From the IMG/VR virus record IMGVR_UViG_3300023174_000341, positions 1 through 38,858 of that record: 38,858 nt of DNA. One strand, given 5' to 3'. The stretch's first letter is position 1. Each line of letters starts with the position of its first letter. Shown in pieces: positions 30,659 through 38,778 of the stretch. The stretch comes from a virus. The notes beneath the pieces were generated by a model that was not told the DNA's origin, did not search any database, and worked only from the letters and a program-made list of their open reading frames with translations. Made by a program: the position numbers and the translations under genes.

Positions 30659-30988
30659 TTATCCAACTTTCCAATTCGTGCCGTCTGAATATACGGGCAC
30701 TTTAGTTGACCCGCCTCCGGCTACCGTAGATCCAAATGTAGACACAGAAGAATCAATTACGAACGACCTAGACCCCACACCAGCAGTGGACGCGCTTGGT
30801 AAATTGGCCACCGTTACGGGGGTTGATGCGCTTAGCTGCCGAGAAAAATTGTCAAGCTGGTTGAAGTACAACCGTAAGATGTTGTTAAGCTGGTCAATGT
30901 AACGCGGGTCGTACTCTTTCGTGGCATCCGGCAAACGCGGTGCGGCAAGTTTGTTGAGCGCATAGTCCGAAGTGACGATGTAAGTCAT
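30659..30988 (-). CDS. Hypothetical structural protein, 109 aa
   Basis: ATG 30988 overlaps the TGA of the nozzle gene. It has LPDATKEYDPRYIDQLNNILRLYFNQLDN (helical) and ends VPVYSDGTNWKVG, an ending typical of short tail-associated proteins. Place between the nozzle and internal proteins suggests a virion component. Function unknown. Confidence 0.65.
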   Translation of the reverse strand: MTYIVTSDYALNKLAAPRLPDATKEYDPRYIDQLNNILRLYFNQLDNFSRQLSASTPVTVANLPSASTAGVGSRSFVIDSSVSTFGSTVAGGGSTKVPVYSDGTNWKVG

Positions 30989-33129
30989 CTGCGACCGTCA
31001 GGTTTGATGTCGATTCGGGGAGCGCCCAACTGCCATGTAGTGCCAAGTTGGTTCGATTCTACTTTAAACGCCATCTGGCGTCCACGAACCCGAGTGTATA
31101 TTTGCCCAGTAAACTGCTCAACTGGAATTGCCGCCGTCCTTACTACGTTAGCGTTGTTTGTTCCGCCCACGGAAGGGGGCACGTTATATCCAGAGCCTGA
31201 GTTCTGGAGCGGGTACAAGTACATTGTGACTTGCGGGTTGGTCGCAGTCGATCCACGGAATGTGATGTCCGGAAGTATGCGCCAGATAAATCCAAACTGG
31301 TGCCCGTCACCAATATCAAATTCAGACGATGTAATGTATGCGTCAATCGGCTGACCCGTCAATGAGTCCACACAGTCGTTTACGCCGTTCTCATGCCAAA
31401 CAAGATTCTTAGAATATGTGGCGGCAACTGGGTAGTCATTAAGCCCGCTATCAAGCCATGCGGTGCGCCCCATCGTGCCGTAGTACCAGACGTTTTCTAA
31501 GTAGTTGTACACAACATACTTGTCTATGGTGTTGCTGTTAGTTGAGCAGTAAAACCACCAAACCTCATTAAAGCCTTCGTTCGTGCTGGCAAAGATCTGG
31601 TCGTATTGATTTGTGTTGATGTCTTGAAAAATGTACTGACGCAAGTCGCAACTAAGCGTCTGTATACGCCCGTCGTATTTGTAGAATTTGTCGTATCCCA
31701 TCCAGTACACAACGCCAGAAGCCAGCGCCACAGCGTTCTGCCCAACAATAGATATGTTGTCGCCAATAAGCTGAACTGGCCAAACATTTGGTGGCCCCAC
31801 ATACTGCATCGAATACACCGACGCATCAGTAAAAACAACAATCTCTTGCCGGTTCTGTATGTACGTAACAATCTTTGAGCCGTGCGACAACCGCACACTA
31901 CCCGCCTGATTGGTGATGGCGGGGTACCAAGTCGTTAGCGATTGTTTGTCAGACCACCGGATCAACATCGGGTCTAGCGTTGTATTTGTGATGTCGTTTG
32001 TCCCAAACACAATTGTGAACTGTAGCGTATCAGACACAGTGAAGTTGTTTTGGTACAGTGGGGCGTAGCCATCTGACCCGCCAATACTGGCTACTGGGTA
32101 TCCGCGAGCAGAAATGCTTTGCACTCCAGACTGCGTGCCCGATGTGTTTATTGCAGATCCGTTGTAGGTAGCAGACAAATTAAACGTGTTACTGCTGGAG
32201 TTAACCACGTAATAGACCGTACCCGGCACCAATCCTGTTGGTAGATATCCCGTAGTTGTGAGCGTTACCGCCGTACCATTGGGTAGCGAGTATCCAAAAG
32301 TAAAAACCGCAGGGCTGGCAATCGTTACGGTAAAGACGCTATCTCTGTACCCCGTATTAGCGTCCCAATAGTACAGCGGTGACCCGCGTGTACCGTAAAG
32401 CAGATTCTGCCCGTAGTTCATCTGGTTCCAAATCTGCAAGGGGTTGCCGGTTGAAGTGCTGCCGTACCCCCAAGTGCCGATAGTAGATGGCGGAGCATAT
32501 GTTGGTGGCGTCCCCCAAGTTCCTGCCCCCCAACCAGTAAGCGGCACAGCGTACTCTGGGCCGATATTAACTTGGTAAGAAATGTAAACGGTGCCGCCGC
32601 CCGTCGTGTTGGAGGCTGCTGTGCCAGAAACCGTGATGCTGTATGTGTTGGAAGATATGTAGGAAATGGTGTACTGCCCAACAGGAATAGTCACACCTCC
32701 CACTGTGGGAGCCGTACCGGAATAGTAAATATTTATGTAGCTCCCATTAAGCGCGCCGTGCCCGTTGTCGGTGATTGTCACCGTGGTATTACCACCCGAG
32801 TTAGTAGTGGTGTCTGTAGTAAACGGGTTAGAGAGCGTGCTGGTCTTGCGAATGGGCGTGACATCGTAGTAAGCGCCCCCGTTTTGGATGTAGAATTTTA
32901 GGTTTGTGCCCACACCCATCAATGTTTGCGCTGCCAGCGTCACCCAAGACCAGAGTGAACGGCATATGCCAAGGAACGTGTTGCCAGAAATCTGCAACCA
33001 ACCGCCAATTTTTTCTGGCGTACCCTGTCGAAAACGAATTTTGTCGCTGTCGTACCAACCACCTTCAGTTGTGTACCGCGTGTTTTCCCGGTTGACTCCG
33101 GGTTTGAACAGAATTTTCTGTAAAGGCAT
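30985..33129 (-). CDS. Tail nozzle-like protein (P22 gp10/T7 gp12 type), 714 aa
   Basis: N-terminus PLQKILFKPGVNRENTRYTT, then GGWYDSDKIRFRQGTPEKIGGW, and the C-terminal half with NRQEIVVFTDASVYSMQYVG, ALASGVVYWMGYDKFYKYDGR and VYNYLENVWYYGT, match the beta-propeller-like nozzle proteins of short-tailed phages. Two Thr/Ser/Gly-rich insertions (about 95-175 and 260-345) look like Ig-type decorations. The start overlaps the holin stop by one base (TAATG), and the end overlaps the next start. Confidence 0.82.
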   Translation of the reverse strand: MPLQKILFKPGVNRENTRYTTEGGWYDSDKIRFRQGTPEKIGGWLQISGNTFLGICRSLWSWVTLAAQTLMGVGTNLKFYIQNGGAYYDVTPIRKTSTLSNPFTTDTTTNSGGNTTVTITDNGHGALNGSYINIYYSGTAPTVGGVTIPVGQYTISYISSNTYSITVSGTAASNTTGGGTVYISYQVNIGPEYAVPLTGWGAGTWGTPPTYAPPSTIGTWGYGSTSTGNPLQIWNQMNYGQNLLYGTRGSPLYYWDANTGYRDSVFTVTIASPAVFTFGYSLPNGTAVTLTTTGYLPTGLVPGTVYYVVNSSSNTFNLSATYNGSAINTSGTQSGVQSISARGYPVASIGGSDGYAPLYQNNFTVSDTLQFTIVFGTNDITNTTLDPMLIRWSDKQSLTTWYPAITNQAGSVRLSHGSKIVTYIQNRQEIVVFTDASVYSMQYVGPPNVWPVQLIGDNISIVGQNAVALASGVVYWMGYDKFYKYDGRIQTLSCDLRQYIFQDINTNQYDQIFASTNEGFNEVWWFYCSTNSNTIDKYVVYNYLENVWYYGTMGRTAWLDSGLNDYPVAATYSKNLVWHENGVNDCVDSLTGQPIDAYITSSEFDIGDGHQFGFIWRILPDITFRGSTATNPQVTMYLYPLQNSGSGYNVPPSVGGTNNANVVRTAAIPVEQFTGQIYTRVRGRQMAFKVESNQLGTTWQLGAPRIDIKPDGRR

Positions 33130-33566
33130 TACTTGCTCGCCACGCCTTTGGTTTTCTCAAATGAGCGCATGCCACCAAAGCCGAGCAAGCCAGACAAAAG
33201 CACCATCAACTGGTCGGTCTGAAGGTCGGGTGGTGGGGTCAGCCCTTTAGGAATTATATCCACGCCTTGCAGGAAAGACCACCCCCACTGCATCAGCGGG
33301 TAGCCAATGAATTGATAAGCGAGGCCAAGCACCCCAACCCAACCGACAGCAGGACGCCAGCCGCTGACAAACAGATTAGGATTTTCTGCTTCAATCTTAT
33401 TGACATCAACTTGGGCGAGGTCCGTAGCTTGGTCAATCCGCGCCTGTTCAAGATCGAGCTTGCGGTCCTCCAACGCCATTTCGAGGCGTTCTTTGTCCGT
33501 CGTAATGAGCGAATCCGCAACTTTGCCAACGCCTTCAATGATTGACCCAATACCAATCAGATCCAT
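33129..33566 (-). CDS. Holin-like protein of the 3TM/GTA-holin type, 145 aa
   Basis: ATG 33566 is chosen over GTG 33599 because it forms a TAATG junction with the endolysin stop and has AAAGGG upstream. The N-terminal half is a charged helix; FVSGWRPAVGWVGVLGLAYQFIGYPL (67-91) and LMVLLSGLLGFGGM (120-133) are membrane segments. The layout N-x-F-V-x-x-W-R-P-x-x-G-W matches the Holin_3TM family (named for gene transfer agent release). It would permit endolysin access to the cell wall. Confidence 0.82.
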   Translation of the reverse strand: MDLIGIGSIIEGVGKVADSLITTDKERLEMALEDRKLDLEQARIDQATDLAQVDVNKIEAENPNLFVSGWRPAVGWVGVLGLAYQFIGYPLMQWGWSFLQGVDIIPKGLTPPPDLQTDQLMVLLSGLLGFGGMRSFEKTKGVASK

Positions 33567-34081
33567 TACTTCAGCCCTTTCAGAGTACGATTGATCCACC
33601 CAAGCAGAAATTTAGACTGCGTACGATTTTTATTGCAGATGTCCGCGTAACGGGTGATCTTTGCCAGTGCGTAGGCTTTCTTGAACGCTTCGGGTTCAAC
33701 ACTGTTCAACATCTGCACTGTCTTATCGCCAACCGCGCCATCTGGTGTGGCCCCAACAATTAACTGAGCCAGCTTGATTGCAACACCAAGACCTGTGTTT
33801 ACTGAGAAATTGAAGATGTTCTCGGCAACAGCTTGGACCGCAATGTCATCCCCTCGGATACGATCCCAAAACTCAACTTTATAAAAGTTGCGCACCATCC
33901 CAGTAAGGAGCGGATTACTGGTGGCTTCGTGGTCGATGAGGTTCCAACCGGGCCAGTTGGGGTTTTTGTTTCGCGCAATTCCAGCATACGTCATCCCACC
34001 CGTGTCACCGGGAATATTGTGTAGGACATAACCGCCTTCGTCGGCGATCATCTTTTCAAAGGCTTGTTCAAAGTTAGCCAT
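33566..34081 (-). CDS. Endolysin, glycoside hydrolase 108 family, 171 aa
   Basis: The N-terminus FEKMIADEGGYVLHNIPGDTGG, then MTYAGIARNKNP, is the GH108 signature with the catalytic Glu in EGGY (E15). The C-terminal half (LIVGATPDGAVGDKTVQMLN) matches the peptidoglycan-binding part that follows in this family. It has no signal peptide, so it relies on the holin. It overlaps the small membrane gene by 8 nt and the holin gene by 1 nt. Confidence 0.9.
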   Translation of the reverse strand: MANFEQAFEKMIADEGGYVLHNIPGDTGGMTYAGIARNKNPNWPGWNLIDHEATSNPLLTGMVRNFYKVEFWDRIRGDDIAVQAVAENIFNFSVNTGLGVAIKLAQLIVGATPDGAVGDKTVQMLNSVEPEAFKKAYALAKITRYADICNKNRTQSKFLLGWINRTLKGLK

Positions 34082-34235
34082 TATTGTCCTTCATCTTGTT
34101 GATCTGCTCCCAAGCAGATTTCATCTTTTCCTCAAGGACCGCTACCCGCAAGTCAAGCTTAGAGAGCACGATGATGAGCGTCACAAGGCCAAGCAGCACC
34201 GGCCACGCTTTCAGGAAGAGTTCAACTATTTCCAT
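34074..34235 (-). CDS. Small membrane protein of the lysis cassette, 53 aa
   Basis: ATG 34235 to TAA 34076-34074. It has one N-terminal transmembrane segment (WPVLLGLVTLIIVL, about 11-24) followed by a charged helix (LRVAVLEEKMKSAWEQINKMK). The topology resembles a very short i-spanin or accessory holin. Its place, overlapping the HNH and endolysin genes, supports a lysis role. No outer-membrane partner (lipobox protein) was seen. Confidence 0.68.
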   Translation of the reverse strand: MEIVELFLKAWPVLLGLVTLIIVLSKLDLRVAVLEEKMKSAWEQINKMKDNNG

Positions 34236-34662
34236 TGCCGTGCATCCTTATGTACTCGCCACGCAGGAACGTCACCTTTTTGCGCCCGTCATGTTTCTTG
34301 ACTTTACCCAAAGCAGGCGGGTTACTCAAGTATTCTGCGGCTCGCAGGATCATGTCCGGGTCATCCTCAAAAATACCAAGCGCCGTATTGCACCTCTTAC
34401 ATAAGATCCCACGAACATCATTCGAGTCGTGGCAGTGGTCTACGGCAAACTTGTACTGTTTGAGTTTGAGGGGGGTTTGACAGATAGCGCAATTATACCC
34501 CTGAAGTTTCAACAGGAAGTCATAATCTGAGGGGGACAACCCGAAACGCTCAAGACGGTTTACGTCTGACTTACATTTGCTACAGAGAAAGTAGTCTTTG
34601 CGCCCATGAATGATCAAGTCTTCTCTGGCAAACTCACCAGAACACACAGCACAGAACAGCAT
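34222..34662 (-). CDS. HNH endonuclease, recombination endonuclease VII family, 146 aa
   Basis: The core CAICQTPLKLKQYKFAVDHCH, then GILCKRCNTALGIFEDDPDMI, is the endonuclease VII (T4 gp49-type) fold: C58, C61, C88, C91 zinc ligands with D75-H76-x-H78. An extra N-terminal ribbon has C4-x2-C7 and C27-x2-C30. Such enzymes resolve branched DNA before packaging or act as homing nucleases. The start codon lies two bases after the T-run of an intrinsic terminator, unusual for a late-operon gene. Confidence 0.9.
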   Translation of the reverse strand: MLFCAVCSGEFAREDLIIHGRKDYFLCSKCKSDVNRLERFGLSPSDYDFLLKLQGYNCAICQTPLKLKQYKFAVDHCHDSNDVRGILCKRCNTALGIFEDDPDMILRAAEYLSNPPALGKVKKHDGRKKVTFLRGEYIRMHGNGNS

Positions 34663-34664
34663 AT

Positions 34665-34690
34665 AAAAACCCCGGTGGGTCGCACCGGGG
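34665..34690 (-). terminator. Intrinsic terminator after the acidic gene
   Basis: On the minus strand CCCCGGTG (34690-34683), a 5-nt loop and CACCGGGG (34677-34670) form a perfect 8-bp GC-rich stem, followed by TTTTT (34669-34665). It follows the acidic-protein gene by 7 nt. The downstream HNH and lysis genes would need read-through or their own start. Confidence 0.9.
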
Positions 34691-34697
34691 CCGGACC

Positions 34698-34934
34698 TTA
34701 GTTGTCGGTCTGTTCGTCTTCTGCTTCGTCTTCGTCTTCTTCAGCGTCTTCGTCTTCGGCAACTGCGTTGGCAGCAACTTCAAACTGGGCTTCCAAGTGC
34801 GAAGAGAAGAAAGAGCTAAGCGTGAACTCGCTGATACCGTTCTCGGCAGCGACAGCAAACACGACAGAAAACAGTGCATTCAGCGCATCAATCGGCTCCG
34901 AGCCGTCAATCGCATCAATGATCAAGTCTTTCAT
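34698..34934 (-). CDS. Highly acidic small protein in a moron-like unit, 78 aa
   Basis: ATG 34934 with GGAG upstream. The N-terminal 55 residues are hydrophobic-helical (SEPIDALNALFSVVFAVAAENG). The C-terminus is a run of Asp/Glu (AEDEDAEEDEDEAEDEQTDN). I count 23 acidic residues against a single lysine. It has a -10-like TAAAAT upstream and its own terminator, so it can be expressed independently. DNA mimicry (as in anti-restriction proteins) is one possibility among several. Confidence 0.75.
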   Translation of the reverse strand: MKDLIIDAIDGSEPIDALNALFSVVFAVAAENGISEFTLSSFFSSHLEAQFEVAANAVAEDEDAEEDEDEAEDEQTDN

Positions 34935-34954
34935 GAGAATCTCCGGGGTTGATG

Positions 34955-34977
34955 GGCGGGTGCCCGCCGCGATTTTA
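34955..34977 (-). promoter_or_regulatory. Candidate promoter -10 and 5' leader hairpin
   Basis: On the minus strand TAAAAT (34977-34972) matches the -10 consensus at 5 of 6 positions; the -35 (TTTTCC, 16-nt spacer) is weak. Downstream, GGCGGG and CCCGCC arms (34968-34955) form a 14-nt palindrome near the expected transcription start, and GGAG leads into ATG 34934. Confidence 0.45.
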
Positions 34978-34999
34978 CCGTGCGTGTAAGACAGGAAAA

Positions 35000-35176
35000 T
35001 TACTTCTTCAAATCCTTGAGCGTCTCGGCCAGTCGTGCGCGTTGCCCAAGCTTCCCCGGTTTCTTTGCAGCGGCGGCTAGTTTTTTAGCGGGGATGGGTT
35101 TACCGGGTTTTGCACCAAGTTCAGCCCGTAAAGCGCCGGGTTTTTTGATTGCCTTTTGAATCCACTTCTCAGCCAT
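35000..35176 (-). CDS. Very basic conserved small protein, 58 aa
   Basis: ATG 35176 to TAA. The product MAEKWIQKAIKKPGALRAEL continues with KPIPAKKLAAAAKKPGKLGQRARLAETL. I count 17 Lys/Arg against 4 acidic residues. This KWIQKAIKKPGALR...KLGQRARLAxTL pattern is a familiar phage and pelagiphage small-protein family. A nucleic-acid-binding or virion role is likely, but the function is unknown. It lies 9 nt after the fibre gene. Confidence 0.75.
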   Translation of the reverse strand: MAEKWIQKAIKKPGALRAELGAKPGKPIPAKKLAAAAKKPGKLGQRARLAETLKDLKK

Positions 35177-35185
35177 GACTGCACC

Positions 35186-36277
35186 TTATGTGTTAGATAC
35201 GTTTGTTGATGGGAACTGACGCGTGTTACCGGGGTACACAATACGGACTGCGCCTCCAGCGCCACCACCGCCCGGGCCTCCGCTTGCGGGTCCACCACCA
35301 CCGCCACCAAACAAGCCCCCACCACCACCAGCGCCATTACCATAAGGCGATGTTGCTTGACAATTGCCACCACCAGTGCCGCTAGAACCTCCGCCACCAC
35401 CATTATTTAGAGAGCCTGTCCCGCCAGCAGGCGATCCGCCGCCACCACTTGCACCTTGGCCGTAAAGTCCAACACCGCCCCCGCCCCCGCCGCCAGAAGC
35501 AATGTACGGCCCAGTAGTGTAGAACCCAGAGCCACCACCGCCACCGCCACCACCAGAGCCACCAGCACCTACGTAAATACCGCCATCACCGCCGTTGCCG
35601 CTATACCCACCAGCGCCACCACCACCGGGGGCGATATAGTTTGGTGCCGAATACCCCTGCCCAGCGCCGCCGTTACCCCCGCCGGTACCAACACAATTAA
35701 GATTACCAAGCCCAGCAGAAAGAATAATAGTTGAGCTTGCCGTTAAGGACGATGTGTATCCGTCGCCTCCGTTGACCTGTACCGTAATAGCTTGACCCGG
35801 AGTTACTGCGTAGTTGTTTAGGTAGCGCAGTGCGCCACCAGTGCCGCTTGAGATAATACCGAAGCCTGACGAACCAGCACCAACAGCCACGGCAGAAATT
35901 GAGGTAATCCCGGCAGGGACAATGAAGGTGTACGTTCCGCTAGATGTGTATTCGTTTGCACCGCCAGTTAGGATTGAATTGCTTGCCGCGCTTGGAGCGC
36001 TTGGCCCAAGCCCGTTGTTTGCCGTGACGGTAAACGTATAAGAAGTAAGCGATGACAATCCCGAAACTGTAATCGGCCCTGAACTTGCGGTGCCAGTAAA
36101 TCCACCCGGACTTGATGTCGCGGTGTAGCTGGTAATAGCTGAGCCGCCGTCAAATGAGGGTGGCGTGTAGGAAACCGACGCAGTGTATGCGCCTATTGTG
36201 GAAGCCGTGACTCCCGTGGGGGCATTGGGCGTACGCCCGTAGCTCAGCCCAACAACTGAACTAAGAATGCCACTCAT
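35186..36277 (-). CDS. Fibronectin III plus glycine-rich tail fibre protein, 363 aa
   Basis: ATG 36277 overlaps the previous stop (ATGA); a TTG at 36304 is less likely. Residues 15-105 are a fibronectin type III domain (PNAPTGVTASTIGAYTASVSYTPP, GLSSLTSYTFTVTANN). The C-terminal 160 residues are Gly-rich (runs of 4-8 Gly) as in receptor-binding tips with polyglycine sandwiches. It is likely an adhesin at the end of the tail fibre. The FN3 and Gly-rich parts often evolve fast. Confidence 0.82.
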   Translation of the reverse strand: MSGILSSVVGLSYGRTPNAPTGVTASTIGAYTASVSYTPPSFDGGSAITSYTATSSPGGFTGTASSGPITVSGLSSLTSYTFTVTANNGLGPSAPSAASNSILTGGANEYTSSGTYTFIVPAGITSISAVAVGAGSSGFGIISSGTGGALRYLNNYAVTPGQAITVQVNGGDGYTSSLTASSTIILSAGLGNLNCVGTGGGNGGAGQGYSAPNYIAPGGGGAGGYSGNGGDGGIYVGAGGSGGGGGGGGSGFYTTGPYIASGGGGGGGVGLYGQGASGGGGSPAGGTGSLNNGGGGGSSGTGGGNCQATSPYGNGAGGGGGLFGGGGGGPASGGPGGGGAGGAVRIVYPGNTRQFPSTNVSNT

Positions 36278-37233
36278 GTCAGCGCGGTTCCCGTGATAAT
36301 CCAAGTCGTGCTGGCTACTTTAAGCGCGTTTGCCACGCCATACTGCCCGAGCGTACGTGAACCCGCCGTACCAAAATAGCCCCAGTACATCGTGTCTGAG
36401 TTTGCAATACCAATTGCAGTAGACGAAAGATTCACAAAAGAAATAACCGTACCAATCGGGTATGCCACAGAAGCGTTTGCTGCAATAGTGTACGTCGCGG
36501 CTCCAGCACCAGCCGCGTGATAGATGTGTTTACCAGCGTCACTTAGTACCGTTGTGTAGTTACCAGTCTGAGCGTTCTGCGGGATGTTCAGGTAACCTGC
36601 CGAGTTAGTGCCGTCAATCGTGCAGTTTGATAGCGTGCCAGAACTAGGGGTTCCTAGCACGGGGGTTACGAGCGTTGGTGTGGTTATTGTTGGGCTAGTT
36701 GAGAAAACAAGATTCGTGCTAGTAGTGCCCGTAGCACCAGACGCGGTATAGCCCGTAATGTTGTTAAACGAACTGATGCTAGCGGTTGATGCGTTGGTAC
36801 CGCCGCTGGCGACTGGGACAACCCCCGACACAACGGAGGGGGAAATCTTTACGAAGTCAGTGCCATTAAATGCAAGGGAGCAGCGCTCATTAGCCGCCAG
36901 TACTACGCCGGTCTGGCCAGACGCTTTGAACGTGACCGTGTATGTGCCAGACGTATTAAGAACAACATAAGTCTTGCTCGATGCCGGGGCCGTAATGGTT
37001 ATGTTAACTGACGCCGGGGACGCAATAATAATTGCATACTGAGATGAAGTGGCACCAAGCGCGCCCCCAGTTGTTTTGGTTAGCGTCGTGTCCGCAGTTA
37101 CTGTTAGTGCCCCGGCAATTGCCGAATCAAGATAGGTCGTAATGTAGTTATTGACTGTATCGCCCCATGTGCCGGATAACTCCCCCGTAGTAGGAAGCGC
37201 AAGCCCAAGAAGTGTAGTAAACGTGGTTGACAT
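36274..37233 (-). CDS. Tail fibre/baseplate spike-like protein, 319 aa
   Basis: ATG 37233. N-terminus TLLGLALPTTGELSGTWGDTVNNYI is the common attachment part of phage fibres. Residues 60-130 form a beta-rich region (YVVLNTSGTYTVTFKASGQTG), then VVPVASGGTNASTASISSFNNI, the stretch seen in many fibre shafts. The C-terminus AGSRTLGQYGVANALKVASTTWIITG is a typical fibre ending. It precedes the Gly-rich adhesin and probably carries it. Confidence 0.82.
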   Translation of the reverse strand: MSTTFTTLLGLALPTTGELSGTWGDTVNNYITTYLDSAIAGALTVTADTTLTKTTGGALGATSSQYAIIIASPASVNITITAPASSKTYVVLNTSGTYTVTFKASGQTGVVLAANERCSLAFNGTDFVKISPSVVSGVVPVASGGTNASTASISSFNNITGYTASGATGTTSTNLVFSTSPTITTPTLVTPVLGTPSSGTLSNCTIDGTNSAGYLNIPQNAQTGNYTTVLSDAGKHIYHAAGAGAATYTIAANASVAYPIGTVISFVNLSSTAIGIANSDTMYWGYFGTAGSRTLGQYGVANALKVASTTWIITGTALT

Positions 37234-37242
37234 AAGTGTTCC

Positions 37243-38292
37243 TTACGCGGCTATCTGTGTCCAGTACGGGTTCTGGCTATCGTCTACCTGAACCCATCCG
37301 GGTGTTTGTGGGTTAGAAATTAGCGTCCAGTTCGGGTCTTGCGGAGTTGGAATTGGCGTCCAATTATTATACGGTAAAGCCACTTGCCCAACATACCCGA
37401 CTGCTTGTATCCCGGTAACGGGTATCACAACAGTTTGGACAACCACAACAGTACCGATTGCTCCGGTACCCTGAACTCCGGTAACAGTGAATGTGACCGA
37501 TATTGGCACAACGGCTGTGCCAATTGAACCCGTGCCTTGAACGCCTGAGACAGCGACAGATGTTGGAACCTGTGTAATTCCAACTGCGCCGTTGCCCTGT
37601 ACGCCTGTGACGTATGGGATGATTCCAACCTGACCTAAACCCTGTATTCCGGTTGGAGATACAACCGCACCAGCAACGATTGAGACAGAGCCAATACTTC
37701 CTGTAGCTGCAACTCCAGTCAGAACAGTATTGGATGCGCCCGTAGCTGTGACGGTTCCTGCACTTGCTGTTCCTTGAACTCCAGTAACCGGGACATTGAT
37801 TGGGTTGATAACAGCGCCAATCTGCCCGTTGCCTTGAACACCGTCAGGGAAGACAACATAGCCATATTGAAGCGTAACCGTGCCGACTGCGCCGTTTCCT
37901 TGGACTCCGCTAACAGTTAGGCCAGCTACATAGAACGCATCGTTCTGGAAAGCTGATGCTTCAAAAGCCCCATCTGTTCCAACTGCTTGTATCTGACCAA
38001 CATTGCCTGTCGCAGCTATGCCGGTAACGGAAACCGTGGCGGAAATCCCAGCGGTGATAGAACCAACTGACCCCGTACCGGCAACGCCGGTAACAGAAAC
38101 AGCGGCGGAGGCTACAGTTGTAACGATGCCGACTGAGCCAGTACCGGCTACTCCGGTGACGGTCGTGGAAACACCGTAAGCGACACTTACGCTGCCAACT
38201 GCTCCTGTGCCAGAAACGCCAGTGACTGCTGTATTTGTTTCGGTTTCAAATGCGCCGGAGTAAAACGCACTCGACTCAAATGCAGCAGCCAC
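37243..38292 (-). CDS. Repetitive beta-rich fibre protein, 349 aa, 13 GV repeats
   Basis: GTG 38292 (GAGG upstream). After AAAFESSAFYSGAFE, the protein has 13 copies of a roughly 20-residue unit with core VTGVxGTGxVGxV. A second FEASAFQNDAFYV motif sits between units 4 and 5. The C-terminus carries four 11-residue Trp repeats (NWTPIPTPQDP, NWTLISNPQTP, GWVQVDDSQNP, YWTQI). The repeat structure suggests a beta-helix or beta-roll shaft. It is part of the host-recognition module. Confidence 0.78.
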   Translation of the reverse strand: MAAAFESSAFYSGAFETETNTAVTGVSGTGAVGSVSVAYGVSTTVTGVAGTGSVGIVTTVASAAVSVTGVAGTGSVGSITAGISATVSVTGIAATGNVGQIQAVGTDGAFEASAFQNDAFYVAGLTVSGVQGNGAVGTVTLQYGYVVFPDGVQGNGQIGAVINPINVPVTGVQGTASAGTVTATGASNTVLTGVAATGSIGSVSIVAGAVVSPTGIQGLGQVGIIPYVTGVQGNGAVGITQVPTSVAVSGVQGTGSIGTAVVPISVTFTVTGVQGTGAIGTVVVVQTVVIPVTGIQAVGYVGQVALPYNNWTPIPTPQDPNWTLISNPQTPGWVQVDDSQNPYWTQIAA

Positions 38293-38295
38293 CGT

Positions 38296-38412
38296 TTAAA
38301 CCTCAATTTCGCAAGCAACCCCAGTCACTTCAACTACACAAGCGATAACAGGAACCCACACTTGGTTCTCTTCATCCCATATATATTCTTTACCGTCGTC
38401 AGGCTTGTCCAT
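38296..38412 (-). CDS. 38-aa microprotein
   Basis: ATG 38412 to TAA 38298-38296, overlapping the end of the previous gene by 14 nt. The product MDKPDDGKEYIWDEENQVWV continues PVIACVVEVTGVACEIEV. The YIWDEENQVWV part resembles the Trp/Asp motif YNWDEPTTSWV at the end of its neighbour. Overlap on one side and a 3-nt gap on the other support it as real. Function unknown. Confidence 0.55.
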   Translation of the reverse strand: MDKPDDGKEYIWDEENQVWVPVIACVVEVTGVACEIEV

Positions 38413-38770
38413 TGATTATCACCCAAGAGGTTGTTGGTTCGTCCCAGTTGTACAACTGACCATCAGTAGGAAACGGGACAGGCGGTTCCCACAAACAGGT
38501 ATCTTCGTTCAACGTCCAAGATAGGAACGGTTGTGGCGGGATAAAAGCGTCTCGGGTTGCATCGTATGTGTAACCAAATCCGGCAAAATTTTTACGAAAT
38601 GGTGTACCGCCCAATTGATGAACTCCACCAATCGTGTTGTAGCTAGTGCGTTTGCCACAATAATATTGTTCCCAATTTATTGTTTGACCTTCAAAAGTCT
38701 CGCCCTCATCTTTCCCAACCGTCACTTGAACAACAATATTGTTTTCATCAAGAACTGCGTAATGAGCCAT
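38399..38770 (-). CDS. Conserved tail-associated protein (MAHYAVLDENN family), 123 aa
   Basis: ATG 38770 has TTGAGG upstream and is preferred to TTG 38782. The sequence MAHYAVLDENNIVVQVTVG, then TPFRKNFAGFGYTYDATRDAF, IPPQPFLSWTLNEDTCLWEPP and YNWDEPTTSW, is a family common in marine and freshwater phages, especially cyanophages and pelagiphages. It is usually found near tail fibre genes. Function unknown. Confidence 0.8.
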   Translation of the reverse strand: MAHYAVLDENNIVVQVTVGKDEGETFEGQTINWEQYYCGKRTSYNTIGGVHQLGGTPFRKNFAGFGYTYDATRDAFIPPQPFLSWTLNEDTCLWEPPVPFPTDGQLYNWDEPTTSWVIINGQA

Positions 38771-38778
38771 TTCAGACC

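Noticed and set aside
35202-35734. + strand frames opposite the Gly-rich fibre gene
   Set aside because: They are Pro/His- or Thr/Ala-rich antisense products of the glycine codons and have no start context.
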